NCBI RefSeq assembly: GCF_003326675.1
Contig: NZ_JPWF01000008.1
Coordinates: 62,001-126,000 of the forward strand
Direction: 5' to 3'
Length of the DNA stretch: 64,000 bases
DNA from: Thalassospira profundimaris
GTDB taxonomy: Bacteria; Pseudomonadota; Alphaproteobacteria; Rhodospirillales; Thalassospiraceae
The translations under genes were made by a program, and so were the position numbers. Positions within the stretch are counted from its first letter, which is position 1, and each line of letters starts with the position of its first letter. This document shows positions 38,838 through 48,468 of this stretch, in pieces. Below the pieces are notes generated by a model. It was not told the DNA's origin. It did not search any database and was given only the letters and a program-made list of their open reading frames with translations.

Positions 38838-39760
38838 CAGACTTTCTCAACCTCCGGCTTGCCAAGCAGACCCCACGGACGGAAGATCAGCACGAGAACG
38901 AGAATACCGAACGTCGCAACGTCCTTGTATTCAATCGTGAGATACCCCGACCAGAACGCTTCGATCAGACCAATCAGCAAACCACCAAGCATTGCGCCCG
39001 GCAGAGAGCCGATACCACCAAGAACAGCCGCGGTGAACGCCTTAACACCGGCCAGGAAGCCGATATAGAAGTCGATCACACCATAATACAATGTCACCAT
39101 CATACCTGCGACCGATGCCAGGGCTGCACCCATGACAAAGGTGGTGGAAATCGTGCGGTCAACGTTAACGCCCAAAAGGCCAGCCATGGTGCGGTCCTGT
39201 TCACAGGCACGCTGAGCGCGACCCAAAGAGGTCTTGGCAATCAGCAGCGAGAAGACAACCATCAGAACGAATGTCAGAACGATAATCACGATCTGCATAT
39301 AGCTGAGCTGGACGTCGAAATTCGCGCTTTTCATAAGGGTAATACCGCCCTCAACAAGCGGCTGCATCGGTTTCACGCGCGCACCCTGCGAAATCTGTAC
39401 AAAGTTTTGCAGGAAGATCGACATGCCGATGGCAGAAATAAGCGCTGCCAGACGGAACGATCCGCGCAGTGGCCGATATGCGACCCGCTCCACGCCCCAA
39501 CCGTAAATCGAGGTCAGAACCATTGAAACGAACAGCATAAGAAGAAGTGTAAGCGGAAGTATTCCGCTGATCCCTGCGGCCTGACAGATCAGGAAGGTAA
39601 TCAGGGAATGAAACGCACCGAGCATGTAAATCTCGCCGTGCGCGAAGTTGATCATGCCAATAATGCCATACACCATCGTATAACCGATGGCGATCAAACC
39701 ATAAATGGCTCCCAGCGTCAGACCGTTGATCAATTGTTGTAGGAAATAAGCCCAATCCAT
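38837..39760 (-). CDS. livH: Branched-chain amino acid ABC transporter permease LivH
   Basis: Inner-membrane permease of 307 residues, first gene of the liv operon. The N-terminus LINGLTLGAIYGLIAIGYTM and MINFAHGEIYMLGAF are classic LivH. The ATPase-contact loop is RACEQDRTMAGLLGVN, and GGIGSLPGAMLGGLLIG is conserved near the end. Transcription would start in the 353-base region upstream. Confidence 0.95.
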   Translation of the reverse strand: MDWAYFLQQLINGLTLGAIYGLIAIGYTMVYGIIGMINFAHGEIYMLGAFHSLITFLICQAAGISGILPLTLLLMLFVSMVLTSIYGWGVERVAYRPLRGSFRLAALISAIGMSIFLQNFVQISQGARVKPMQPLVEGGITLMKSANFDVQLSYMQIVIIVLTFVLMVVFSLLIAKTSLGRAQRACEQDRTMAGLLGVNVDRTISTTFVMGAALASVAGMMVTLYYGVIDFYIGFLAGVKAFTAAVLGGIGSLPGAMLGGLLIGLIEAFWSGYLTIEYKDVATFGILVLVLIFRPWGLLGKPEVEKV

Positions 39761-40113
39761 TGCACAACCTTAGATTTGGCACAGACAAACAAGGTCCTCG
39801 CCAGCTCGGCAGAAGGCATCAAGCCACATATATATGTATTGATTGGATGAGACATAGTCTCCCCATTGCCCCCTTGCAAACCCGCGAAGCCTCCGTCTTA
39901 TTGTTATCGGGTATGACCCGGTTATAACTTTCGGAGCCGACCATTCTGGTTGTGGTTCTTACTACCGAAAGCACGATTAGAGCGAGAACCTTAGACACAT
40001 GTGTTCAAAGGCTGCAAGCGGCTTTCGGATTTTAGTGAAAATCACCAAATCAGGTTTTGATATTGGAATAAAACACTGATCCAAGAAGCCACCCACTCTT
40101 TATATTGTATACA
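39761..40113. other. 353-base intergenic region upstream of livH
   Basis: Promoter region of the liv operon and 3' region of the small gene at 40114. I found no -24/-12 (TGGCAC-N5-TTGC) sigma54 element on either strand, no long dyad and no coding frame with a start and ribosome site. Confidence 0.55.
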
Positions 40114-40305
40114 TTATCCCTTTTTGAGAACGTATTCAAGTTTTTGTGCAGCGACCCGCTTTAATTGTTCAGGATTCCGACTCACAGGTCCTGCCACAGT
40201 TACCTCGACACCCGTTTTCCCATCAATGGCCGTACAGCGCAGATAAGAACCCACCTGCCGAAGTTCAAAATAAATCTCGTTCGAGGTGTTGTGTCGTGCG
40301 GTCAT
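40114..40305 (-). CDS. Small protein of unknown function (DUF6898-like)
   Basis: A 63-residue product starting TARHNTSNEIYFELRQVG, with a beta-rich middle (SYLRCTAIDGKTGVEVTVAGP) and a helical lysine-rich end. ATG 40305 is preceded by AGGG at good distance; an in-frame GTG-type extension to 40368 looks unlikely. Similar short proteins occur in related alphaproteobacteria, possibly the family named DUF6898; I am not certain of the name. Role unknown. It lies between the liv operon and the valine operon. Confidence 0.6.
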   Translation of the reverse strand: MTARHNTSNEIYFELRQVGSYLRCTAIDGKTGVEVTVAGPVSRNPEQLKRVAAQKLEYVLKKG

Positions 40306-40374
40306 ACTTGCCCTGATGGTCCTGTTATAGCGTTTCCTCCATTGTGCGCCCATTCTCGCACAACGCAATAGCTA

Positions 40375-40404
40375 ACAAAAACGGGCCCGGAAATCCGGGC
40401 CCGT
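40375..40404 (-). terminator. Terminator of the valine-degradation operon
   Basis: ACGGGCCCGG (40381-40390) pairs perfectly with CCGGGCCCGT (40395-40404). On the minus strand a TTTTTGTT run follows. It lies 25 bases after the mmsB stop. Confidence 0.88.
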
Positions 40405-40428
40405 CACATCATGCATCCACTGACGAAA

Positions 40429-41319
40429 TCACTTTTCACCATCCAGCATTTTCACAATGGCCGAGAAATCCATACCGCCATTGCCACTATTTGAATAAAG
40501 CGCATACAGGCTTTCGGCCAATGCCCCCATCGGCGTAGTTGCGCCGGAAGATGCTGCTGCCTGCTGGGCAAGCTTAAGGTCCTTAAGCATCATATCAACC
40601 GCAAATCCCGGTTGATAATCACGATTTGCCGGGGATGTCGGAACAGGTCCCGGCACCGGGCAATAGCTTGTCAGTGACCAGCACTGGCCGGATGCCTTGG
40701 AGGAAATATCAAACAGCTTCTGCGCATCAAGCCCAAGACGCTTGGCCAGCATAAAGGCCTCGGATACAGCAATCATACTGACACCCAGCACCATGTTATT
40801 GCAAATCTTCACCGCCTGCCCTGCGCCGCTGTCGCCGGCATGAATGATATTGCTGCCCATACCTTCAAGGATTGGCTTGGCACTGGCGAAATCGGCATCA
40901 GACCCGCCAACCATAAAGGTCAGCGTACCGGCCGCGGCCCCCGCCGTTCCACCCGAAATCGGGGCATCCACAGCACCAAGACCAGCCGCACGGGCCAGTT
41001 CGGATGCCTTACGTGCGGCGTCAACTTCAATGGTGGAGCTATCAATCAGCACCGTACCCGGTTTCGCATTGGCGATCACACCATCTGCACCTTCATATAC
41101 AGACAGCACATGCTTGCCAGCAGGAAGCACTGTTACAACAAAATCAACACCACTTGCTGCCTCGGCAATCGTTGCGGCCTTTCCGGCCCCGGCTTCGATT
41201 GCCTTTGCCACCGCATCTGCGGAAAGATCAAACACTTTGACTGCGTGGCCCGCCTTGACAAGATTGGCAGCCATTGGGCCGCCCATATTGCCCAGACCAA
41301 TAAAACCGATATTCGCCAT
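40429..41319 (-). CDS. mmsB: 3-hydroxyisobutyrate dehydrogenase
   Basis: NAD-dependent enzyme of valine degradation giving methylmalonate semialdehyde. The 296 residues begin with the Rossmann motif GFIGLGNMGGPMAANL, have the substrate loop DAPISGGTAGAAAGTLTFMVGG (segment: APISGGTAGAAAGTL), and the catalytic lysine in GQAVKICNNM. ATG 41319 is set by the conserved ANIGFIG start; the open frame extends further upstream without motif support. It is the third gene of the operon; mmsA, the next step, is not in the window. Confidence 0.94.
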   Translation of the reverse strand: MANIGFIGLGNMGGPMAANLVKAGHAVKVFDLSADAVAKAIEAGAGKAATIAEAASGVDFVVTVLPAGKHVLSVYEGADGVIANAKPGTVLIDSSTIEVDAARKASELARAAGLGAVDAPISGGTAGAAAGTLTFMVGGSDADFASAKPILEGMGSNIIHAGDSGAGQAVKICNNMVLGVSMIAVSEAFMLAKRLGLDAQKLFDISSKASGQCWSLTSYCPVPGPVPTSPANRDYQPGFAVDMMLKDLKLAQQAAASSGATTPMGALAESLYALYSNSGNGGMDFSAIVKMLDGEK

Positions 41320-41392
41320 TTGAAGTCTCCTCTGCCATCCCCTGCGGGACCTTTGTTTTAATTTCAAGAACCGCTTTGCGGCCCAATGCATT

Positions 41393-42487
41393 CTAAAGAT
41401 TAAGTTCTTTGTCTGATGGAAGCAGTTCGAAATACTCCGAAACTTCGCGCGGATTAACCTGCCCAATATCGCCATGCTGCCATTTCGGCGCATGGTCCTT
41501 ATCCACGATCACCGCACGCACACCTTCAAACAGATCGGGCTTGCACACCATACGTTGCGACAGGCGGAATTCCATGTTCAGAACTTCTGCCAGGGTCAAT
41601 TCGCCACCCTGGCGGATTTGCTCAAAACTGATGCACAATGCCATTGGGGATTTGCCCGACAGAACATCCAGCGTGTGCTTGCCAAACTCAGTACCTTCGT
41701 CCGCCAAAGCCTCGAAAATCGCAACAACGCTATTACCGGCAAAGGCAAGATCAATCGCCTCGCGGTTTTCCGCCAGAGGCGCGTTGTCAAAGGCCATCTG
41801 ATGCCGCCCCAGAATATCCGCAACCGTTTCAGCCGCATGATCATCATAGGACGCCACCGCCAGTTCAGCCTTAAGACGATCAAGATCAGAAGACACCATT
41901 CCGTGCGTTGCAAGACCGGTATACAGGCAATCGGCGGCCTTGATCCTTGCCCCCGTCAGGCCAAGATACATTCCGATCTTGCCTGGACAACGGGGCAGGA
42001 AATAGCCACCGCCAACATCCGGAAAGAACCCGATCCCGGTTTCTGGCATGGCAAACAAGGTGCGCTCCGTCACAACCCGGAACTGCCCATGAATGGACAC
42101 GCCAACGCCACCGCCCATGGTGATCCCGTCCATCAACGCAATGTAGGGTTTCGGATAATTGGCGATGTAATGATTAAGGTGATATTCGCGACGATAAAAA
42201 GCATCGAGCATGTCTTCATCATCGATTTTACGGGCATCATAAAGACCGCGAATATCGCCACCGGCACAAAACGCCTTTTCACCTGCCCCTTCGATTACAA
42301 TTACCTTGATCGACGGATCGGCTTCCCACGATTTCAGTTGTCCCATCATCATGTCGACCATCACAAGATCAAGCGCATTCAGCGCACGTGGCCGATTTAG
42401 GACAATCTGGCCAACGGCCCCCTGCTGAGAAAACAGGACCGGGGCTTCGGCAACTTTGGTTTCCGATGTGTTTGACGTATCATTCAT
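41393..42487 (-). CDS. 3-hydroxyisobutyryl-CoA hydrolase (enoyl-CoA hydratase/isomerase family)
   Basis: Crotonase-fold thioesterase of 364 residues that releases 3-hydroxyisobutyrate in valine breakdown. It has KAFCAGGDIRGLYD, GITMGGGVGVSIHG and the HIBCH signature MPETGIGFFPDVGGGYFL. The length, longer than plain enoyl-CoA hydratases (about 260), and its place between the acyl-CoA dehydrogenase (3-base gap) and mmsB support this over a hydratase. Confidence 0.92.
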   Translation of the reverse strand: MNDTSNTSETKVAEAPVLFSQQGAVGQIVLNRPRALNALDLVMVDMMMGQLKSWEADPSIKVIVIEGAGEKAFCAGGDIRGLYDARKIDDEDMLDAFYRREYHLNHYIANYPKPYIALMDGITMGGGVGVSIHGQFRVVTERTLFAMPETGIGFFPDVGGGYFLPRCPGKIGMYLGLTGARIKAADCLYTGLATHGMVSSDLDRLKAELAVASYDDHAAETVADILGRHQMAFDNAPLAENREAIDLAFAGNSVVAIFEALADEGTEFGKHTLDVLSGKSPMALCISFEQIRQGGELTLAEVLNMEFRLSQRMVCKPDLFEGVRAVIVDKDHAPKWQHGDIGQVNPREVSEYFELLPSDKELNL

Positions 42488-42490
42488 GAT

Positions 42491-43630
42491 CTAGTCTTTC
42501 AGGGCTGCACGCGAGATGATCAGCCGCATGATTTCGTTGGTACCTTCAAGAATCTGATGCACGCGCAGATCGCGCAACAGGCGCTCAATCGGATATTCGC
42601 GGATATAGCCATAACCGCCATGAAGCTGAAGCGCCTGGTTGCAAACATCAAACCCGATATCGGTCGCGAACCGTTTGGCCATGGCACAGAACTGGGTGGC
42701 ATCACCGGCTTTGTGATCAAGCTTCCATGCGCCTTTATGAAGCATCAGGCGCGCTGCTTCGAGTTCGGTCACCATATCGGCAAATTTGAATTGCAAGGCC
42801 TGGAACTGATCAAGGCTTTTGCCAAACTGTTTGCGCACCTTCATATGGTCACGTGCATGTTCCATTGCTGCGCGCGCCCCGCCGATAGAACAGGCTGCAA
42901 TATTCAAACGACCACCATCCAAGCCCTTCATGGCGAACTTGAAACCTTCGCCCTCCTCGCCCAAACGGTTTTCAACCGGGACCTTGCAGTTACTAAAGAT
43001 CACGGCCGAGGTCGGCTGACTGTTCCAGCCCATCTTTTCTTCAAGCTTGCCAAAAGACAAACCCTCGGCGTCCTTTGGAATGATAAAGGTTGAAATGCCG
43101 CTTGGACTATCATCGCCGGTGCGCGCCATCACCACATAGATGTCGCTGCGCGATCCGCCCGAAATAAACGCTTTTTCACCATTAAGGACATAATGATCAC
43201 CATCACGGACTGCACGGGTGCGCAGTGATCCGGCATCTGACCCCGCCCCCGGCTCTGTCAGGCAATAGCTTGCAAAATGTTCCATCGTGACAAGCTTGGG
43301 CAGATATGTTTCGCGCTGGGCGTCCGTACCAAATGTATCGATCATCCAGCACGCCATATTATGGATAGAGATATAGGCAGCCGTTGACGGACAAGCCGCA
43401 GCCAGTTCTTCAAAAATCACAGCCGCATCAAGACGACCAAGCCCTGTGCCCCCGAATTCCTCGCGGGTATAGATTGCCGCAAAGCCAAGTTCAGCCGCCT
43501 TGCGCAACGTTTCTTCGGGGAAAATGTGTTTTGCATCCCATTCACCCGCATACGGGGCCATTTCATTCTGGGCAAAATCACGCGCAGCTTGGGCAAATGC
43601 CTGCTGATCGTCAGACAGGTTGAATTCCAT
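42491..43630 (-). CDS. Acyl-CoA dehydrogenase, probably isobutyryl-CoA dehydrogenase
   Basis: FAD enzyme of 379 residues that oxidises isobutyryl-CoA to methacrylyl-CoA. It has YCLTEPGAGSDAGSL (FAD site), the conserved DHMKVRKQFGKSLDQFQALQF region (segment: RKQFGKSLDQFQ), LQLHGGYGYIREYP and ILEGTNEIMRL, with the usual C-terminal catalytic region. The hydrolase and mmsB downstream indicate valine rather than fatty acid substrates. ATG 43630 gives the normal FNLSDDQQAF start. It is the first gene of the operon, under the palindrome at 43665. Confidence 0.9.
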   Translation of the reverse strand: MEFNLSDDQQAFAQAARDFAQNEMAPYAGEWDAKHIFPEETLRKAAELGFAAIYTREEFGGTGLGRLDAAVIFEELAAACPSTAAYISIHNMACWMIDTFGTDAQRETYLPKLVTMEHFASYCLTEPGAGSDAGSLRTRAVRDGDHYVLNGEKAFISGGSRSDIYVVMARTGDDSPSGISTFIIPKDAEGLSFGKLEEKMGWNSQPTSAVIFSNCKVPVENRLGEEGEGFKFAMKGLDGGRLNIAACSIGGARAAMEHARDHMKVRKQFGKSLDQFQALQFKFADMVTELEAARLMLHKGAWKLDHKAGDATQFCAMAKRFATDIGFDVCNQALQLHGGYGYIREYPIERLLRDLRVHQILEGTNEIMRLIISRAALKD

Positions 43631-43664
43631 TGGATCGCCGCCTCTGAAGTTTATCTGTTTTCCC

Positions 43665-43680
43665 TTTACGTAAACGTGAA
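43665..43680. promoter_or_regulatory. LiuR-like operator upstream of the valine operon
   Basis: TTTACGTAAACGTGAA, an inverted repeat with 6 of 8 matching arms of form TTnACGTnnACGTnAA. It resembles the site described for LiuR, a MerR-family regulator of branched-chain amino acid and related catabolism in proteobacteria (from memory). It lies 35-50 bases upstream of the acyl-CoA dehydrogenase start. The regulator gene is not in the window. Confidence 0.4.
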
Positions 43681-43700
43681 AACACCCCTTTGTCAATTCA

Positions 43701-43720
43701 TTCGGTATAACAGTACCGAA
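43701..43720. promoter_or_regulatory. Perfect dyad between valine operon and sulfhydrylase gene
   Basis: TTCGGTA (43701-43707) pairs with TACCGAA (43714-43720) with six bases between. It lies in a divergent gap 136 bases before the sulfhydrylase start and 71 bases before the dehydrogenase start. It could be an operator for either gene. Confidence 0.35.
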
Positions 43721-43855
43721 TTATCACAATATTGGTAAATCACACTATTTGCGTGCATTCACGTAGAGGTTTTCACCAATTGCTTCTTGCTGAGCACATC
43801 CTTGTCAGCTTACCTTGTCGGCGTCAGGAATAACGATAATTCAGGGAAACACATA

Positions 43856-45142
43856 ATGTCCTCCACGAAACCGGAAACCATTGTCCTTCATGCAGGCTAT
43901 CGCGCCGACCCGACCACGGGATCCGTTGCCGTGCCGCTTTATCAGACCACCAGCTATCAGTTCCGCGATACCCAGCATGCTGCTGATCTTTTCGCCCTTA
44001 AGGAACTTGGCAATATCTATACCCGCCTGATGAACCCGACCAATGACGTGCTTGAACAGCGCATTGCCGCCCTTGAAGGTGGCGTTGCCGCAGTTGCACT
44101 TGGCTCCGGGCAGGCAGCATCGACTTTCTCGATCCTGAACATCGCACAGGCTGGCGACAATATTGTCAGCTCGACCGACCTTTATGGCGGCACATGGAAC
44201 CTGTTTGCCAATACTTTCAAACAGATGGGCATTGAAGTTCGCTTTGCCGATCCGGCCGATCCGGAAAGCTTCCGCCGACTGGCAGATGACAAGACCCGTG
44301 CGTTCTATGCCGAAACCCTTCCGAACCCGAAATTGCAGGTCTTCCCGATCCGAGAAGTCGCCAATATTGGTCACGAACTTGGCATTCCGCTGATTGTTGA
44401 TAACACCGCAGCACCTGTGATCTGCAAACCGATCGAACATGGCGCAAGTATTGTCATGTATTCGACAACCAAATTCATCGCCGGTCATGGCACATCCGTT
44501 GGCGGCATCGTGGTCGATTCCGGCAAGTTTGACTGGGAAAAACATGCCAAGCGCTTCCCGCTTCTGAACGAACCGGATCCAAGCTATCACGGTGCAGTTT
44601 GGACACAGGCCGTCAAGCCGATTGGCCCGGTTGCCTATGCGATCAAACTGCGTTGCACGCTTTTGCGCGATATTGGCGCGGCCGCATCGCCCTTTAACTC
44701 GTTCCAGACCATTCAGGGCATGGAAACATTGCCGCTGCGTATGGAACGTCATTGCGAAAACGCCAACAAGGTTGCGGATTTCCTGGCATCGCACCCGAAA
44801 GTCACCAAGGTCATTCACCCAAGCAAACAGGATGGCGAGAGCCGCCGTCGCGCTGACAGCTACCTTAAGGGTGGATACGGATCACTGATGGGCTTTGAAC
44901 TGGCTGGCGGCAAGGACGCAGGCGAGAAATTCATCAACGCGCTTGAGCTGTTTTATCATGTCGCAAATATCGGCGACACGCGGTCCCTTGCCATTCACCC
45001 GGCGACGACGACTCACAGCCAGCTTTCCGAAGAAGACCGCCTTTCTTCCGGTGTTACCGATGGCTATGTCCGTCTGTCCATCGGCATCGAACATATTGAC
45101 GACATTCTTGCCGACCTGACACAGGCCCTTGATAAAGCCTGA
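43856..45142 (+). CDS. O-acetylhomoserine aminocarboxypropyltransferase (sulfhydrylase)
   Basis: PLP enzyme of the Cys/Met metabolism family making homocysteine from O-acetylhomoserine and sulfide. The 428-residue length fits the MetY branch (about 430) rather than shorter MetZ. It has ALGSGQAASTFSI, YGGTWNLF, and the PLP lysine K206 in MYSTTKFIAGHG. ATG 43856 has AGGGA nine bases upstream. I see no SAM-II riboswitch in the 225-base leader gap. A strong terminator follows. Confidence 0.93.
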   Translation: MSSTKPETIVLHAGYRADPTTGSVAVPLYQTTSYQFRDTQHAADLFALKELGNIYTRLMNPTNDVLEQRIAALEGGVAAVALGSGQAASTFSILNIAQAGDNIVSSTDLYGGTWNLFANTFKQMGIEVRFADPADPESFRRLADDKTRAFYAETLPNPKLQVFPIREVANIGHELGIPLIVDNTAAPVICKPIEHGASIVMYSTTKFIAGHGTSVGGIVVDSGKFDWEKHAKRFPLLNEPDPSYHGAVWTQAVKPIGPVAYAIKLRCTLLRDIGAAASPFNSFQTIQGMETLPLRMERHCENANKVADFLASHPKVTKVIHPSKQDGESRRRADSYLKGGYGSLMGFELAGGKDAGEKFINALELFYHVANIGDTRSLAIHPATTTHSQLSEEDRLSSGVTDGYVRLSIGIEHIDDILADLTQALDKA

Positions 45143-45169
45143 TCATCTTAAACGTCATGACGTGATGCG

Positions 45170-45202
45170 AAACCGGCCGGACAATCGTTCGGCCGGTTTT
45201 TC
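45170..45202 (+). terminator. Terminator after the sulfhydrylase gene
   Basis: AAACCGGCCG (45170-45179) pairs perfectly with CGGCCGGTTT (45190-45199) and is followed by TTC. It lies 27 bases after the stop. Confidence 0.85.
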
Positions 45203-45274
45203 ATTGACCGCCCCTTAAACTCGGCATAAGAAAATCATGCACAACCGGCAAAACATGCAAAACAGGCAACCCCG

Positions 45275-46036
45275 ATGTCGAGCGTCATCACCCGTCAGGA
45301 CGAAATTGTAAAACTGCTGCGCAATATGGGCACTGTCCATATCCATGATCTTGCCGCCCTGTTTCACACATCCCTTGACACAATCCGTCGCGATTTACGC
45401 CAGCTTGAAGATGACGGCCATCTAAGGCGTATCCACGGTGGCGCTGTATTGCCCAACAAGGCATCCGAAACATATGAAGAACGCGCCCGTGACCTTCAGC
45501 CTGAACGCACTGCCATCGCCCAAAAAACCGCACGTGATCTGATTGCCGATGACGCCGTCGCCTTCTTTGACAGCGGCACGACGATCTGCGAAGTCGCACG
45601 CCACCTGAAACCGTCATTTCGCGGCACCGTCATTACGGTTAATCCGATGATTGCCGTAGAACTTGCCCGGCACCCCAATGCAGAAATCATCATGCTTGGT
45701 GGTACAATGATCAAGAATGACATGGTGGTTTGCGGCCCAACGACGATTGATGAAATCCGCAAATACAATGCCGACATAGCTTTGCTTGGCACCTGCGCCC
45801 TTCACCCGGAAGCAGGTCTTTCCACCAGTCATCAGCAAGAACGTGCAAGCAAGGCCGCAATGATCGCGCAATCGGCCGAAATCATCGCCGTCACCACTGC
45901 TGACAAACTTGAAACAAGCCTGCCACACCGGGTTTGCGACCTTGATGCCATTTCCCATCTTGTGACCGGGCGCAAGCTTTCTGCCGGATATCTCGAAAAC
46001 TATGCCCGACGCGGAATAAATGTCGTTTTAGCCTAA
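45275..46036 (+). CDS. DeoR-family transcriptional regulator
   Basis: A 253-residue sugar-type regulator. The N-terminal HTH (MGTVHIHDLAALFHTSLDTIRRDL in short segments: HDLAALFHTSLDTIRRDL) is followed by the DeoR signature HLRRIHGGAVLP. The C-terminal sensor domain starts AFFDSGTTICEVA and has MLGGTMIKNDMVVCGP, the phosphosugar-binding loop. It is likely a repressor that releases DNA on binding a sugar phosphate. The MFS transporter 53 bases downstream is the likely target. Confidence 0.9.
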   Translation: MSSVITRQDEIVKLLRNMGTVHIHDLAALFHTSLDTIRRDLRQLEDDGHLRRIHGGAVLPNKASETYEERARDLQPERTAIAQKTARDLIADDAVAFFDSGTTICEVARHLKPSFRGTVITVNPMIAVELARHPNAEIIMLGGTMIKNDMVVCGPTTIDEIRKYNADIALLGTCALHPEAGLSTSHQQERASKAAMIAQSAEIIAVTTADKLETSLPHRVCDLDAISHLVTGRKLSAGYLENYARRGINVVLA

Positions 46037-46089
46037 CCGCGCATGTTCGACGCCTGATATTACGCCCCTGTTGCCGGAGCCACCTTTGA

Positions 46090-47286
46090 ATGCAAAACTA
46101 TACCCGCGCCCATAACCATGTCCGCGCCATCTTCTTTTTGCATGGTGCTGCATTTTCAAGCTGGGTGCCACATATCCCGCTGGTTCAGGAACGGCTTGGC
46201 CTTGCCCATGACGAACTGGGTGGCATTTTGCTGGCCGCAGCTATTGGCGTCTTGGCCGTCATGCCGATTGCCGGTCGATTGGCCGACAAATTTGGCAGCG
46301 AGATAATCGTGCGTTATTCCGGGCTGATATATTTCGTGGCGGTCGGCATCCCCGTCTTCATGCCATCCTATCTCAGCATTTCGATTGCGATGTTTGCCCT
46401 GGGATTCTCGGGGGCCTTCCTTGACGTCGCGATGAATGCCAACGGCCTGAATGTCGAACGTCTTAAAGGGCGCAGCATCATGTCCGGCCTTCACGGGTTC
46501 TGGAGTTTGGGCGGCTTCACCGGCGCTGGCCTTGCCGCGGCGTGGTTTGCCCTGCCCTTTGACGACACCTATCACCTGCCAGTTATTCTGACGATCTTCC
46601 TGATTGCCCATATGTTCATGCAGGCGAAACTTCTACCCGATTATCAGGCACGCCAGGATCAAGCCGCCCGGCAATCAGAACAAACATCCAGCACCAGCGG
46701 CACGAAAAAGGAACGCCCGATGTTCCTTATGCTCCTGCCGTTCGGTATTTGCGCCTTTATCGGACAATTCGGCGAAGGTGTGATTACCGACTGGGCTACC
46801 GTTTTTATGAATTCGGAACTGTCGTCCGGGCCAACAATGGCGGCCGTCGGCTTTGCAATATATTCCTGCGCGATGGCAACAACCAGATTATCGGGTGACG
46901 CCCTGGTGATGAAATTCGGGCGTGCGCCGGTGCTTTTGACAAGTTCGGTTCTGGCCTCGGTCGGGACGTTCGTAATCGCCCTTTCTCCACATTATATTGT
47001 TGCATGGATTGGTTGTGGCATTGCAGGCACCGGGTTGGCCGTAATTCTGCCGCTGTTATTATCAGCTGCATCGCAGGCAACCGGCAAAGGTGGCGGTACC
47101 GTCGTATCGATCATCGCGGCGACCGGTTATTCCGCCATCATGGCCGGACCACCAATTATCGGGGCAATCGGACAGGTCGCGGGGCTTGTCAGTGCCTTTG
47201 CCATCACAGCAAGTTTCCTTGCTCTGATCATCCCTGTTTATCTGCTAACCATGCGGGCGCGCTTACAAATTGCCAGCAATGGTTGA
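46090..47286 (+). CDS. MFS transporter
   Basis: Major facilitator permease of 398 residues with about 12 hydrophobic segments in two halves. The loop 2-3 motif reads GRLADKFGSE. The central loop is charged (RQDQAARQSEQTSS, about 185-205). The ending TMRARLQIASNG is typical. The pattern fits the fucose-permease/YbjJ-like branch. The substrate is unknown; the DeoR regulator just upstream suggests a carbohydrate. Confidence 0.85.
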   Translation: MQNYTRAHNHVRAIFFLHGAAFSSWVPHIPLVQERLGLAHDELGGILLAAAIGVLAVMPIAGRLADKFGSEIIVRYSGLIYFVAVGIPVFMPSYLSISIAMFALGFSGAFLDVAMNANGLNVERLKGRSIMSGLHGFWSLGGFTGAGLAAAWFALPFDDTYHLPVILTIFLIAHMFMQAKLLPDYQARQDQAARQSEQTSSTSGTKKERPMFLMLLPFGICAFIGQFGEGVITDWATVFMNSELSSGPTMAAVGFAIYSCAMATTRLSGDALVMKFGRAPVLLTSSVLASVGTFVIALSPHYIVAWIGCGIAGTGLAVILPLLLSAASQATGKGGGTVVSIIAATGYSAIMAGPPIIGAIGQVAGLVSAFAITASFLALIIPVYLLTMRARLQIASNG

Positions 47287-47296
47287 TTGCGCGTGA

Positions 47297-48382
<1,086 letters not shown>

Positions 48383-48421
48383 GTCAAAAGCCATTCTTTG
48401 ATCTCGAAACACAAAAAAAAA

Positions 48422-48437
48422 GGCCTCGCAAGAGGCC
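48422..48437. terminator. Bidirectional terminator between hemB and the HAD-IIA gene
   Basis: GGCCTC (48422-48427) pairs perfectly with GAGGCC (48432-48437) over a GCAA loop. A nine-base A-run lies before it and CTTTTG after it. It is 39 bases after hemB. Confidence 0.88.
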
Positions 48438-48468
48438 CTTTTGCATGATCGGCTTTGTTTAATGGCAA

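Noticed and set aside
39761-40113. Sigma54 promoter for the liv operon
   Set aside because: No TGGCAC-N5-TTGC match on the minus strand in this region.
43681-43855. SAM-II riboswitch before the sulfhydrylase gene
   Set aside because: The conserved SAM-II sequence blocks are not present in the leader.
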